From NCBI GenBank assembly GCA_963784575.1, contig CAWARU010000001.1, positions 2,852,001 to 2,916,000 of the forward strand: DNA of 64,000 nt. The letters are read 5' to 3'. Under the pieces are notes generated by a model that was not told the DNA's origin, did no database searches, and saw nothing but the letters and a program-made list of their open reading frames with translations. The translations under genes were made by a program, and so were the position numbers. The DNA comes from CAWARU01 sp963784575. Lineage in GTDB: Bacteria > Pseudomonadota > Gammaproteobacteria > UBA6186 > Azoamicaceae. Positions 35,965 to 49,500 of this stretch are shown here, piece by piece. How positions within the stretch are numbered: position 1 is the stretch's first letter; each line of letters opens with the position of its first letter.

Positions 35965-35977
35965 TGTTCTTTAAAAA
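35965..35977 (+). promoter_or_regulatory. boxA antitermination site in the rRNA leader
   Basis: TGTTCTTTAAAAA resembles the boxA consensus TGCTCTTTAACAA, which recruits Nus factors for antitermination of rRNA operons. A second, better match lies before the 23S gene. Confidence 0.6.
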
Positions 35978-36105
35978 GATAGAGCCAAGCAATTTGTGTG
36001 GACACTTGATAAGACTTTGAGTCAAAAGTGCGAAGCTAGGATTTAAAACATTTGTAAGAATTGCTGAGGGGAAGGCCTTATGGTTGGAACCGAAGCGAAA
36101 GATTT

Positions 36106-37658
<1,553 letters not shown>

Positions 37659-37795
37659 CTATGAATGACGTTGCGCACTGAAAGTGCCTCACACAGAATT
37701 GCTTTCAGCAGAAGTATGCACTATAGCGCACTGTATTCACTAGAAGCACTCTTGCAAGAGAGGCTAAACTGACAGTAGAAGATCGTACGATCAAA

Positions 37796-37872
37796 GGGTC
37801 TGTAGCTCAGTTGGTTAGAGCACACCCTTGATAAGCGTGAGGTCGGTGGTTCAAGTCCACCCAGACCCACCA
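37796..37872 (+). tRNA. tRNA-Ile (anticodon GAT)
   Basis: 77-nt tRNA in the 16S-23S spacer with acceptor GGGTCTG/CAGACCC, anticodon loop CTTGATAA (GAT) and encoded CCA. Standard position in gammaproteobacterial rRNA operons. Confidence 0.98.
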
Positions 37873-37909
37873 ACGATAAATGTAACGCTAGAGTCTGATT
37901 GAAAGTAAA

Positions 37910-37985
37910 GGGGCCATAGCTCAGCTGGGAGAGCATCTGCTTTGCAAGCAGGGGGTCGTCGGTTCGATCCCGACTGGCTCCACCA
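37910..37985 (+). tRNA. tRNA-Ala (anticodon TGC)
   Basis: 76-nt tRNA following tRNA-Ile in the spacer; acceptor GGGGCCA/TGGCTCC, anticodon loop TTTGCAA (TGC), T-loop GTTCGATCC, encoded CCA. Confidence 0.98.
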
Positions 37986-38088
37986 AGTGTAGAGAGTAGG
38001 ATTGAAGCAAAGAGTATGAGCTGAGTTAGAAGTCTAGAATATGCATTTGCAAGTAGAAGTATTTTTTGTACTCGAAGCTGAGTGCAGA

Positions 38089-38101
38089 TGTTCTTTAACA
38101 A
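38089..38101 (+). promoter_or_regulatory. boxA site before 23S rRNA
   Basis: TGTTCTTTAACAA (then tttgg) is a near-perfect boxA element located upstream of 23S, its usual position in gammaproteobacteria. Confidence 0.7.
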
Positions 38102-38221
38102 TTTGGTGTAAGTAATGCAAAGCGTAAACTGACTTAAGCGAAGTTTAGATAGTATACTGTTGAACAAATGAGTCGAGTAGTTGTGAACGTAGTTGACTTG
38201 GAAGACGACTTGAGGTTATAT

Positions 38222-41143
<2,922 letters not shown>

Positions 41144-41199
41144 ATAATCTTATATATTTTGAATACCCCAAATTTTAAAGGGCATTGGAGTCTGCTTAG

Positions 41200-41318
41200 A
41201 GCTTGGTTTTAATGGCGAATGTGTCCCACCTGATCCCATCCCGAACTCGGAAGTGAAACCATTCAGCGCCAATGATAGTGTGCGGTTTCCGCATGTGAAA
41301 GTAGGTCGAAGCCAAGCT
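41200..41318 (+). rRNA. rrf: 5S ribosomal RNA
   Basis: About 119 nt with the conserved core CCCACCTGATCCCATCCCGAACTCGGAAGTGAAAC. The ends pair (gcttgg/ccaagc), and the flanks extend this into a processing stem of about 16 bp (tctgcttagagcttgg with its downstream complement ending at 41330). Exact ends are estimated. Confidence 0.95.
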
Positions 41319-41567
41319 TTAAGCAGATTCTAATATGTTTAAAATCACTTCTGCAATTTTCTTGAATTTACACCTTTGAAATAATCTTGAATTCCCACAT
41401 GTTTTCATTTCTTTCTACTTGTCCCCAAATTTTTATTCATCATTGCAAATATAAAAATACCTCTTCAGAAAACTTTTTTTAAAATATTTCGAAATGTTGG
41501 ATGACTTACGAATTTAAATTCCTTTAAGATGTCTTTGAAGTTAGTTTTGGCATAAGGAAGTGCAGTA

Positions 41568-42902
41568 TTGGATACGCCATCCCAATTTTCAAGATGTAAG
41601 AAGTGGTTGTACGATTTGCCCATATGTGGTCCCATCTGTTCATCTATTGGTTCCTGTTGTTTTTTTGTATATAAAATTTGTTCTAGTCCTTGTAATCGAA
41701 AAAATACAAGAGCAAAAAAAAATCAAATTAGTCCTGTCAGCGAAGCGCAAACTCAGATATTCAATCCTGCTTCACTTCGATCAGATACAGATGCGGGCAG
41801 AGAAGGAGATAGTGGGCTGAATAGGCTTCAACAAGAAAAAAAAGAGCGGGAAAGCATGCAAATTGGAGTTGCATTACCTTCGCCAACAGAGAGCCCTCTA
41901 CTTACACCAATTGGAACAATCCATACAAGTGATACTTCATCGCAATCTTCTACAGCTGTTTCTACTCCAACAATAGGTCCAGATGCTCGAGTACATCAGC
42001 ACTTCGTATTTAGTGGATCTAAATCCTTGCAAATAAAAGTTTCACTTATTTCCGGGAAGGAAACACAAGTATTATCAGAGCATGATTTAAAAGTGCAACA
42101 AGATTTCGAGACTTTGAGGCGTATGATTCACCCGAGCATGAAAGTCATAAAGGAATCTGATGCAAGTGAACATCATTCATTGTCTGACAATGGAAATTCG
42201 AGATCTATAAGTCCTCCACTTGTTTTAGTTTCAGAAGTGGGCATTGATGAAAGAAGCAAAGTCGGGAATCCGGAAAGTGCAGCAGACATACCTGGCGCTG
42301 TTTTTACACCAGATCTGCAAAGTTCAAGCAAAGATCTTCTAGCCAAGGAAAAAGATGAAGAAAGTGATGCCTTAAAAATTATTGTTGATGTTGCCCAAGA
42401 AAAAGAGGAGAGAGTAGAGCTGCTGCTGTCAGGCGCCAGTAGGGGGAGACGCAAATCTTTTACATCACCACATGCTTCACCCGAAGCACCGGCTTCTTAT
42501 GATAGGGAAATATCAGATTCTGAAGCTGCATCTCTCATAAAAAAGCAAACTTCAATAGGAATGATGTCATTGGCTGCAAAAAATAGGCTCGCAATGAGGA
42601 AGCGGATGAAAGATGTAGAAACAATAGCGGTATCGCGCCATAGTTCAGGAGAACCCATTGATGAGGCTGATTTACATAATTCATCGGAAAAAGAGCGAGC
42701 ATTATTAGATGGAGATCAGCGGTCTCGCTCTGAGCCTAAAACAAAAACTACCCAATCTGATGCTTTGATTCTCCACGGAATGAGGCGAACGACTTCAGAA
42801 CCAGCATCATTTCATCAGATGAAAAAACTAGAAAGTTCTTCGCCATTACCAGTGAATTTGCATCCTTCATTTATCAGAAGACCCCAAAATCCTATTCGTT
42901 GA
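41568..42902 (+). CDS. Orphan Ser-rich protein with 14-3-3-like motifs, candidate effector
   Basis: A 444-residue protein of no recognised family. The start codon is TTG with an AAGGAAG site 7 nt upstream; the next ATG (41856) would remove the N-terminus. Residues 9-45 contain a Cys-rich hydrophobic stretch (LPICGPICSSIGSCCFFVYK), which could be a membrane anchor or acylated segment. The rest is hydrophilic and Ser/Glu-rich, probably disordered. Near the C-terminus RSRSEP (385-390) and RTTSEP (407-412) both fit the 14-3-3 consensus R(S/T)xSxP. It lies between the rRNA operon and tRNA-Thr. A host-targeted protein is inferred. Confidence 0.65.
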   Translation: MDTPSQFSRCKKWLYDLPICGPICSSIGSCCFFVYKICSSPCNRKNTRAKKNQISPVSEAQTQIFNPASLRSDTDAGREGDSGLNRLQQEKKERESMQIGVALPSPTESPLLTPIGTIHTSDTSSQSSTAVSTPTIGPDARVHQHFVFSGSKSLQIKVSLISGKETQVLSEHDLKVQQDFETLRRMIHPSMKVIKESDASEHHSLSDNGNSRSISPPLVLVSEVGIDERSKVGNPESAADIPGAVFTPDLQSSSKDLLAKEKDEESDALKIIVDVAQEKEERVELLLSGASRGRRKSFTSPHASPEAPASYDREISDSEAASLIKKQTSIGMMSLAAKNRLAMRKRMKDVETIAVSRHSSGEPIDEADLHNSSEKERALLDGDQRSRSEPKTKTTQSDALILHGMRRTTSEPASFHQMKKLESSSPLPVNLHPSFIRRPQNPIR

Positions 42903-42961
42903 TCCTAGCTATAATTCTGGTCTTGTGAATAGCTGCCAAATGCTATACAATCACCTAAGTT

Positions 42962-43037
42962 GCTGGTGTAGCTCAGTTGGTAGAGCAGCTGATTTGTAAT
43001 CAGCAGGTCGCAGGTTCGACCCCTGTCACCAGCTCCA
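42962..43037 (+). tRNA. tRNA-Thr (anticodon TGT)
   Basis: 76 nt, acceptor GCTGGTG/CACCAGC, anticodon loop TTTGTAA (TGT, codon ACA), T-loop GTTCGACCC, encoded CCA. In related genomes tRNA-Thr usually begins a Thr-Tyr-Gly-Thr cluster before tufB; here it is alone and followed by accessory genes. Confidence 0.97.
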
Positions 43038-43212
43038 TATCAATCAAGAAATTACTCATTGATCCCTAGAAGCCCTAACCACCCTTAAGATCATTATTCT
43101 TTAAACGAAGCTTTGACTGACGAGTCCTGAGATAGTACGTTTTTGAGTTGTGCTTTGTGCTGCTTGCTCAGACAATTGTAACGGGTGCCTGGGCATTTAA
43201 ATTGAGAGAAAA

Positions 43213-43980
43213 ATGAAGCATATGGGTTTGTTAGAGACAAGCGATGAGTTTATTTTTCAAAAATATAATAATGGCATTAAACTAATTAGGCCTGATAATA
43301 AGGTTGAGCCTCTAGATGAACGATGGACAGTTAAAAGCATATTTAAACTTCCGCTGAACATAGGTTTTTTAGATACTCAAAGCGTAATTCAAAATATCAA
43401 TGAAAATACGATAAAGGTATCTGGATATCACTCTGTTAAAGATGCAATCGGTAGCACAGTACGAATTGCCTCTAAGAAAGAATCCGCTGAATATTCTATT
43501 AACCATGATAAAGAGGTTATAAAAGCCAATAAGCAAATTATTAGAGAGGAACATTATGTTAGATCAGTAGATGACATTGCTTTTCAAGCCATTACTTTTA
43601 AATTACCTTGGTATGGTAATGATAACAAAATTATTGGCGTTTTTTTCTGTGCGTTTGCCATAAATGGAGTGGATGCGCTTCCTTTAACAGAAACATTAAC
43701 CTTGGTTTCCAAGATAGGGTTGCTTAATAATGATGAATTAAGACACTATAATACTGATGGCTTGCGAATTTTTAAAAAATTCGATATTTATTTTTCTAAG
43801 CGCGAAATGGAATGTATATATCTTCTTATTCGCGGAAAAACTTCGAAAATGATTGCAAAAGAATTAAATTTATCTTATCGAACTGTTGAGCATTATTTGG
43901 AAAACATTAAAATTAAATTGAATGTTTCAACAAAGGCGGCGCTTGTAGAAAAAATTATTGATGAATGTCTTCAAATATAA
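43213..43980 (+). CDS. LuxR-family transcriptional regulator with PAS-like sensor
   Basis: A 255-residue regulator. The first about 150 residues resemble a PAS-type sensor region (NIGFLDTQSVIQNINENTIKV and ITFKLPWYGNDNKIIGVFFCAFAI). The C-terminal LuxR helix-turn-helix is FSKREMECIYLLIRGKTSKMIAKELNLSYRTVEHYLENIKIKL (about 196-238). No acyl-homoserine-lactone pocket is recognisable. The gene's last 52 nt lie inside the left copy of the 303-bp duplication flanking the IS element. Originally it stood 144 bp upstream of the giant OTU gene and may control it. Confidence 0.88.
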   Translation: MKHMGLLETSDEFIFQKYNNGIKLIRPDNKVEPLDERWTVKSIFKLPLNIGFLDTQSVIQNINENTIKVSGYHSVKDAIGSTVRIASKKESAEYSINHDKEVIKANKQIIREEHYVRSVDDIAFQAITFKLPWYGNDNKIIGVFFCAFAINGVDALPLTETLTLVSKIGLLNNDELRHYNTDGLRIFKKFDIYFSKREMECIYLLIRGKTSKMIAKELNLSYRTVEHYLENIKIKLNVSTKAALVEKIIDECLQI

Positions 43981-44231
43981 TTATTTCCCTTTGAGTTTTT
44001 GAACCAGTTATATACCAAAAGAGTAGGGTATTTAATACCCTACTTCTGCAAATTATTACTTTTTATACTTCTTTCGTAGTAATAGAAAGGAAAGTAAATA
44101 ATCTTGGTCAGTTAGGAGGTTCAAATGCCTGGAGCATTCGATATATTGGAATACAGAAAGGAATTGGAAAAGAATAATAGAATTAGAAAAGCAATTAAAA
44201 AAGAACACTCAAAATCTAAAACTGAAATGCA
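43929..44231 (+). repeat. 303-bp direct repeat flanking the IS, left copy
   Basis: Identical by eye to 46214-46516 (offset 2285). It starts aacaaaggcggcgcttg and ends actgaaatgca, abutting the IS tip. Contents: the end of the luxR gene, the intergenic palindrome, and the first 107 nt of the giant gene. Interpreted as a very long target-site duplication made at insertion. Confidence 0.93.
44022..44044. promoter_or_regulatory. Palindrome in the luxR-giant gene intergenic region
   Basis: Two 11-bp arms (AGTAGGGTATT and AATACCCTACT) around a single T. It follows the luxR stop by 41 nt and precedes the giant gene start (original arrangement) by about 80 nt. There is no T-run after it, so a LuxR-type operator is as likely as a terminator. 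A second copy is at 46307-46329 because of the duplication. Confidence 0.5.
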
Positions 44232-44247
44232 CCCGACTTCATCGTAA
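44125..44247 (+). pseudogene. Truncated duplicate of the giant OTU gene start
   Basis: The first 35 codons (MPGAFDILEYRKELEK...) are identical to the start at 46410, then the reading frame runs into the IS tip (HPTSS) and stops. It keeps its GGAGG ribosome site and could make a 40-residue fragment. It exists only because of the long duplication. Confidence 0.85.
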
Positions 44248-44356
44248 TCTAAACTAAATTCCCAAAAGTTTTTTTATTAAATCCTTGTAGCACGGGATTC
44301 TTTTTTATTTCATGATCAAAAATTTTCTACTGTAGTGCCTAGTAAACAAAAAAATG

Positions 44357-44385
44357 TTGACACTTTGAAAAAAATTTTTTAAAAT
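44357..44385 (+). promoter_or_regulatory. Promoter of the IS transposase
   Basis: TTGACA (44357-44362), 17-bp spacer, TAAAAT (44380-44385), 34 nt before the TTG start codon. Close to consensus for sigma-70. Confidence 0.7.
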
Positions 44386-44418
44386 TTCACTTAGTTTTTC
44401 AAAATAGAGGCGTCTACT

Positions 44419-46116
44419 TTGTTTGTTCGCGTTAAATCAACACCAAATAGTCCGCGAAAATCGGTGCAAATCGTCGAGTCGTATCGAGAAGACACTACTG
44501 TTAAACAAAAAATTATGCGCCATGTCGGTATTGCAATGAATGAAAAAGAAGAACAAAAACTTCGTGACTTGGCCCAAGATATTATTGCCTCAATGCTTAC
44601 AGTTAATGAAAAAAACTCTGAGCAACTTAGCCTCTTTGAAACCGCTGAAGGCGATTTATCAGCCTTATTAAAAGTAAATAAGAATAAAAAACCTGGCCGT
44701 CCCGCAAAAAAGGAAATTAAGGATATTCTTCCTCCTGAGCAGGTCACTTTAGATATGATCGTTGAACATGAACGCATCATTGAGGGCGTTCACGAGGTTG
44801 GTGGTTATGTTTACGACGAGTTAGGATACCATAAAATTTTCAAAAGCAAACGGGATAATGATTTGTTAAAGGATATGGTGTTAACCCGATTAGTTTTTCC
44901 TGCGAGCAAACGAAAAACTCAACGTATATTAGAAGATAATTTCGGAAAAAGTCATGATTTAGATGCTCTCTACTCAACGATGGATAAAGTGTTTAATCAA
45001 ATCGATCAAATAAAAAAACTAACGTTCGCTCGAACGCAATCCTTATTTCCTGAAAGTGTAGATTTAGTATTATTTGATGTGACTACGCTTTACTTCGAAT
45101 CTATTGAAACAGATGAGCTTAGAAGGTTTGGTTACAGTAAAGATTGTCGGTTTAACACAACGCAAGTGGTGCTAGCTTTGGCAACTAATGGTGATGGTTT
45201 GCCCATTAGCTATGAATTATTTGAAGGTAATAAGGCTGAAGTAGGGACTTTAATTGCAGCGATTGAGCATTGGCATACTCTATTTAATATTAAATCAGTT
45301 TGTTTTGTCGGTGACCGTGCTATGTTCTCTAAAAAAAATATGGCTCTAATGGAAGAAAAAGGGTATCAATATATTGTTGCAGCAAAATTACGCACTTTGC
45401 CTGATAATATTAAAAGCGAAATACTTAGTGAGTCTCGTTATTATCCTACTGTTTTAAACGATGAATTTGCGTGGATTGGTGAATTTAATCACGAGAATCG
45501 TCGCTTAGTAGTCAGCTATAAAAAGAAGCGAGCATTAAAAGATGTGGCTGATAGAACTCGAGTTTTAGAAAAAATTGAAAAAGTAATTGGTAAAAAGGGC
45601 CAAACACAAAAATTAATAACTAATCAAGGCGTCAAAAAATTTACAAAAACAGATCCCCAAGCATGCACTCAATTAGATGAGGATAAGATTGCGCATGATG
45701 CGATGTGGGATGGACTACACGGAATTATTACTAATATCGAAGATGAAAAGGCTGAGACATTGCTCGCCCAATATTCTCGGCTCTGGGTGATTGAAGAATC
45801 CTTCCGGATCAATAAGCATACGCTCGCTATGCGTCCGATTTATCATTGGAATCCAAACCGAATTCATGCACATATTGCTATTTGTTATATGACATTTTCG
45901 GTATTACGACATTTACAGTATCGATTAAATTTGACACAAAAAATTAGTATAGAGACAGTGATTGATGAGTTAAGAGGAATTCAATCCTCTATTTACGTTC
46001 ATAAGCAAACCAAGGATCTATATCGCGTTCCTGGTCGCATCACTAATACCGCACGAAAAATCTACAAGGCCTTCAATTTAACCCGCTCACCAGACGCAAC
46101 AGTCTATTTAAGATAA
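44419..46116 (+). CDS. IS1634-family DDE transposase
   Basis: A 565-residue transposase starting at TTG (AGAGG site just upstream). The catalytic residues can be placed: first Asp in LVLFDVTTLYFES, second in SVCFVGDRAMFSKKNMALM, and Glu in WVIEESFRINKHTLAMRPIYHW. It appears intact, so the element could still move. An N-terminal domain (ESYREDTTVKQKIMRHVG) is typical of this group. Confidence 0.93.
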   Translation: MFVRVKSTPNSPRKSVQIVESYREDTTVKQKIMRHVGIAMNEKEEQKLRDLAQDIIASMLTVNEKNSEQLSLFETAEGDLSALLKVNKNKKPGRPAKKEIKDILPPEQVTLDMIVEHERIIEGVHEVGGYVYDELGYHKIFKSKRDNDLLKDMVLTRLVFPASKRKTQRILEDNFGKSHDLDALYSTMDKVFNQIDQIKKLTFARTQSLFPESVDLVLFDVTTLYFESIETDELRRFGYSKDCRFNTTQVVLALATNGDGLPISYELFEGNKAEVGTLIAAIEHWHTLFNIKSVCFVGDRAMFSKKNMALMEEKGYQYIVAAKLRTLPDNIKSEILSESRYYPTVLNDEFAWIGEFNHENRRLVVSYKKKRALKDVADRTRVLEKIEKVIGKKGQTQKLITNQGVKKFTKTDPQACTQLDEDKIAHDAMWDGLHGIITNIEDEKAETLLAQYSRLWVIEESFRINKHTLAMRPIYHWNPNRIHAHIAICYMTFSVLRHLQYRLNLTQKISIETVIDELRGIQSSIYVHKQTKDLYRVPGRITNTARKIYKAFNLTRSPDATVYLR

Positions 46117-46155
46117 CTTTCCAACATCAAATAATGTAGTGCCTAAATTGGCTAT

Positions 46156-46178
46156 AGCCCCCGTGGTACGGGGCTTTT
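46156..46178 (+). terminator. Terminator at the right end of the IS
   Basis: AGCCCC/GGGGCT hairpin with a GTGGTAC top (46156-46175), followed by TTTT. It follows the transposase stop by 40 nt. Confidence 0.65.
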
Positions 46179-46213
46179 GCTATTTTAGAAGACTCAAAAA
46201 TAGTGAAGTCGGG

Positions 46214-46516
46214 AACAAAGGCGGCGCTTGTAGAAAAAATTATTGATGAATGTCTTCAAATATAATTATTTCCCTTTGAGTTTTTGAACCAGTTATATAC
46301 CAAAAGAGTAGGGTATTTAATACCCTACTTCTGCAAATTATTACTTTTTATACTTCTTTCGTAGTAATAGAAAGGAAAGTAAATAATCTTGGTCAGTTAG
46401 GAGGTTCAAATGCCTGGAGCATTCGATATATTGGAATACAGAAAGGAATTGGAAAAGAATAATAGAATTAGAAAAGCAATTAAAAAAGAACACTCAAAAT
46501 CTAAAACTGAAATGCA
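46214..46516 (+). repeat. 303-bp direct repeat flanking the IS, right copy
   Basis: Right copy of 43929-44231. It supplies the giant gene with its native ribosome site, the intergenic palindrome (46307-46329) and first codons; the luxR tail in it is a non-functional remnant. No mismatch was seen, suggesting a recent insertion. Confidence 0.93.
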
Positions 46517-49500
46517 GGTTGACCCCTTGGCGACCTCTCCCAAGGTTTCATCTAATCCCAATATACCCGTGCCGCACTCAGACAAACTACTATATAGTAA
46601 TGTAAGTGTTTGGATCAATTTCTGTCGAAAACGGCTCTCTTTCTATGAATATTTTATACCGGCAGATGGTGATTGTGGTTATCATGCCTTAGGTATTTCC
46701 AGAGCTAAAGCCGTCACACAATTGTTAGAACACATGGAAGACGATGAAGTAAGGACATTCGTTGCTTCTGAAATTGAGGCCGCTGTTTTTGAAGGGAATA
46801 TATCTGATTTACTTAGAGCAGTACTTGGAAAATCATCTCAGGGGCAGGCATTATTTCAGACGATTGAACAATACTACCAAGAATATTGTAAACTAGGCCC
46901 TTTACTAAGCAAAATTAAACAAGATTTGTTACATGCTGGTCGTCAGCGTGAAGAACTCAGGGGACTTACAGCAGAGCAGTTGATAACGATTCTAGAAGGA
47001 TCCAATAAACTTCTGCTGCAAAATAAAATGGAAGAGCTAGAGGGTTTACGAAAAAAAATAAAGGATTATGCCACTAGTCGTGAAGTTTTTTCATCATATG
47101 TGCGCTTTTATATCGCTATTCCTGGGCAATGGTTGGTATACTTACCTAGTATAGGTGGTCAACAACAACACTCTTCTGTTGACGCCATAGCAAAAATTAA
47201 TAAATTTAACATTAATATTTTGGAAGAATTAGAAAAGAACAGGCCCCTTATACTTCGACATGAAGGAATTTTTGATCGAAATTATCCAACTGTCTATATT
47301 AGATTTAATAAAAATCATTATACTCGTTTAGAAACAAAACAAAATTTAAAAATATTCCCTGTCGTAACAACAGCTTTTGAGCTTTTGCAGAGCTATTCTG
47401 AGCCAGATCTGTATAAAAAAGAACAGATTGAAAGAAATAATTGTTTAAGCCTCTTTTTTGATAAAATGGAAATGTGTGATTTAGATCTGAGTAAAACATT
47501 ATTGCAAGAATTTACTTTGATTATTGATGCTATCTACCAAGATAAATTTCAAATCAATGAACAACTGGTTCAAACTAAAAAATTAAATGAACTTACAATG
47601 CTTTGCCAAAAAATTCACAAGGACTTTGCAGAAGGAAAAGCACTCATAGACGATGTATTGGATATAGAATCAAAACTAACATTTTATCAAGAAAGTGTCA
47701 AAAAAGTCTACCGCTTACTATTTTGTTTCATGTCTAAAAAGACAGATGTTGAGAAAAAATCAATACATCAATTATTGCAAAACAAAAGCACTCATGCCGA
47801 ACTTTTTCAACAAATTTTAAAAGAGACTCAGTTTAAGGGCAAAAATGCCTTGTCTCCCCAAATTATTTTCGAAACTAAACGATTTCGTTTTGAGGCGAAT
47901 CATCAAGCGTATAATGCCTTTTACATTATTGCATTTATTGATTCGTTTGGAAAAAAAGAACTAATCTATCAAGGGCGACACATAGCTAGTCCAGAATGTG
48001 AAGGAAAATTACCTTTCCCTAAAGAATTTCACATTAATTTAACAAAAGAAGGTGCAATTCAGATTGGTAAATTTCATAACTTAAATAATATTATTTTTAA
48101 TTTAGATCATCATGATATCCAATTTTTTAATAATCTTAATTTTGCAGGTTCATTAGAAATATTATCTGCTAAAGATTGTTACGTGACGGGGAATATAACA
48201 ACAATTGGTAGTTTGAAATTCCAAGGAGAAAAATTCTTTTTGGATAAAGAAAAGGAAATTAGAACCCAGTCTTTTGATTGGGGAGCTTCTTTGAAAAGTC
48301 ATTCATTTGTCAATAGAGGTTTAGTGCATTGTGAAAAATTTAGTTCTATTAAGACGCAGATTTTTGACAATCGTGGTGGGAGAATCAAAGCAGAATCTGC
48401 GACTTTTGAGATACTTAAAGATGGACATAACGATGAAGGGCTAATTTTTGTGGATATCACACTCGACATTCGTCTCTCTGGTTCTTTTAGAAACAGTCAG
48501 GGTGGTCTTTTATCAAAGAATGGCAATATTACCATAATGGAAATGAATGCTTCTGATAAAACGAGCCTGGTCAATGGTCGTGGCGGTATTATTGTGGCAG
48601 AAAATGGACATATCCATGGCAAGTTAACAAGAATTCAAAATCTTGATGGAGGCAGTTTTGAAGCCTCTAGTATTGGCTTTCACACTAACGGCAATGGAAC
48701 TTATGGTTTCGTTAATGATGGGTCAATTCGAACGCGGGTAGGTTGCAATTTTCACGGTGATCTTTTACATAGGAAGGGCAGTATTTTTAATGCCAGTGGA
48801 CAATTATTGTTTGATTCTAAAAAACTTTGTTTGCTTGCTCCTGCCCATAGTGGTGGTGCTATTTACACTTCAGAATTGGAATATTTTGATTATAGTGATG
48901 ACGTTTTATATGCGGTTGAAACTTGTAGACTTGTTTTTAAAACAGCAAGAATTTTTTCGCCTTATGGAGTCTTAGGTCATAAAATTAGTATGAAGGGATT
49001 TTTGGAAATAATCGTGGTAGGTGGCACTGATTCTTTAGCTAATCATACAGTAATTCAAGCAGCAGGCATTAAAGTCATTACACCCTGGTCAATACCTGAA
49101 CCATATGCTTTTCATAATCATGGGACCCTAATTAGTATAAAGGATGACATTATTTTACAAGGCAAAGGATTATTAGGAACATTGAACGGTAATGGTATTC
49201 ATTCCGCAAGAGATGTAATTATTAATGGTCAAAACTGTACCTCTACTGCATCCATTCACGCTCGTAGAGATACGAAGATTGATGTAACACAGGATGCTTA
49301 TATAGCCCATACTATCACTTCAGTTATTGATACTAGTATAGCTGCCAGCGTCGCGACTCTTTCGGGTTATTTACAATCGGGTCGCCATAACATAGTATCG
49401 GGGGATAGAACTGTGACTTTTCTAGATACAGCCTATTCAGTATCTGGAGAAGACATGAGGATATCTGCGGGAAGTTCTATTACCAGCAATGGACCATTGA

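Larger units (their letters stand above)
44232..46213. mobile_element. IS1634-type insertion sequence
   Basis: 1982 bp between terminal inverted repeats CCCGACTTCA (left, 44232) and TGAAGTCGGG (right, ending 46213). Contains one transposase gene, a good promoter at 44357-44385, and hairpins near both ends (44278-44305 and 46156-46178 with T-runs) that would block readthrough. Both tips abut the 303-bp direct repeat. Members of the IS1634 group are known for long, variable target duplications, which fits. Confidence 0.93.

Noticed and set aside
41856..42902. Alternative ATG start for the orphan Ser-rich protein
   Set aside because: The TTG at 41568 has a good AAGGAAG site at the right distance, while 41856 has none as good; the shorter form cannot be fully excluded.
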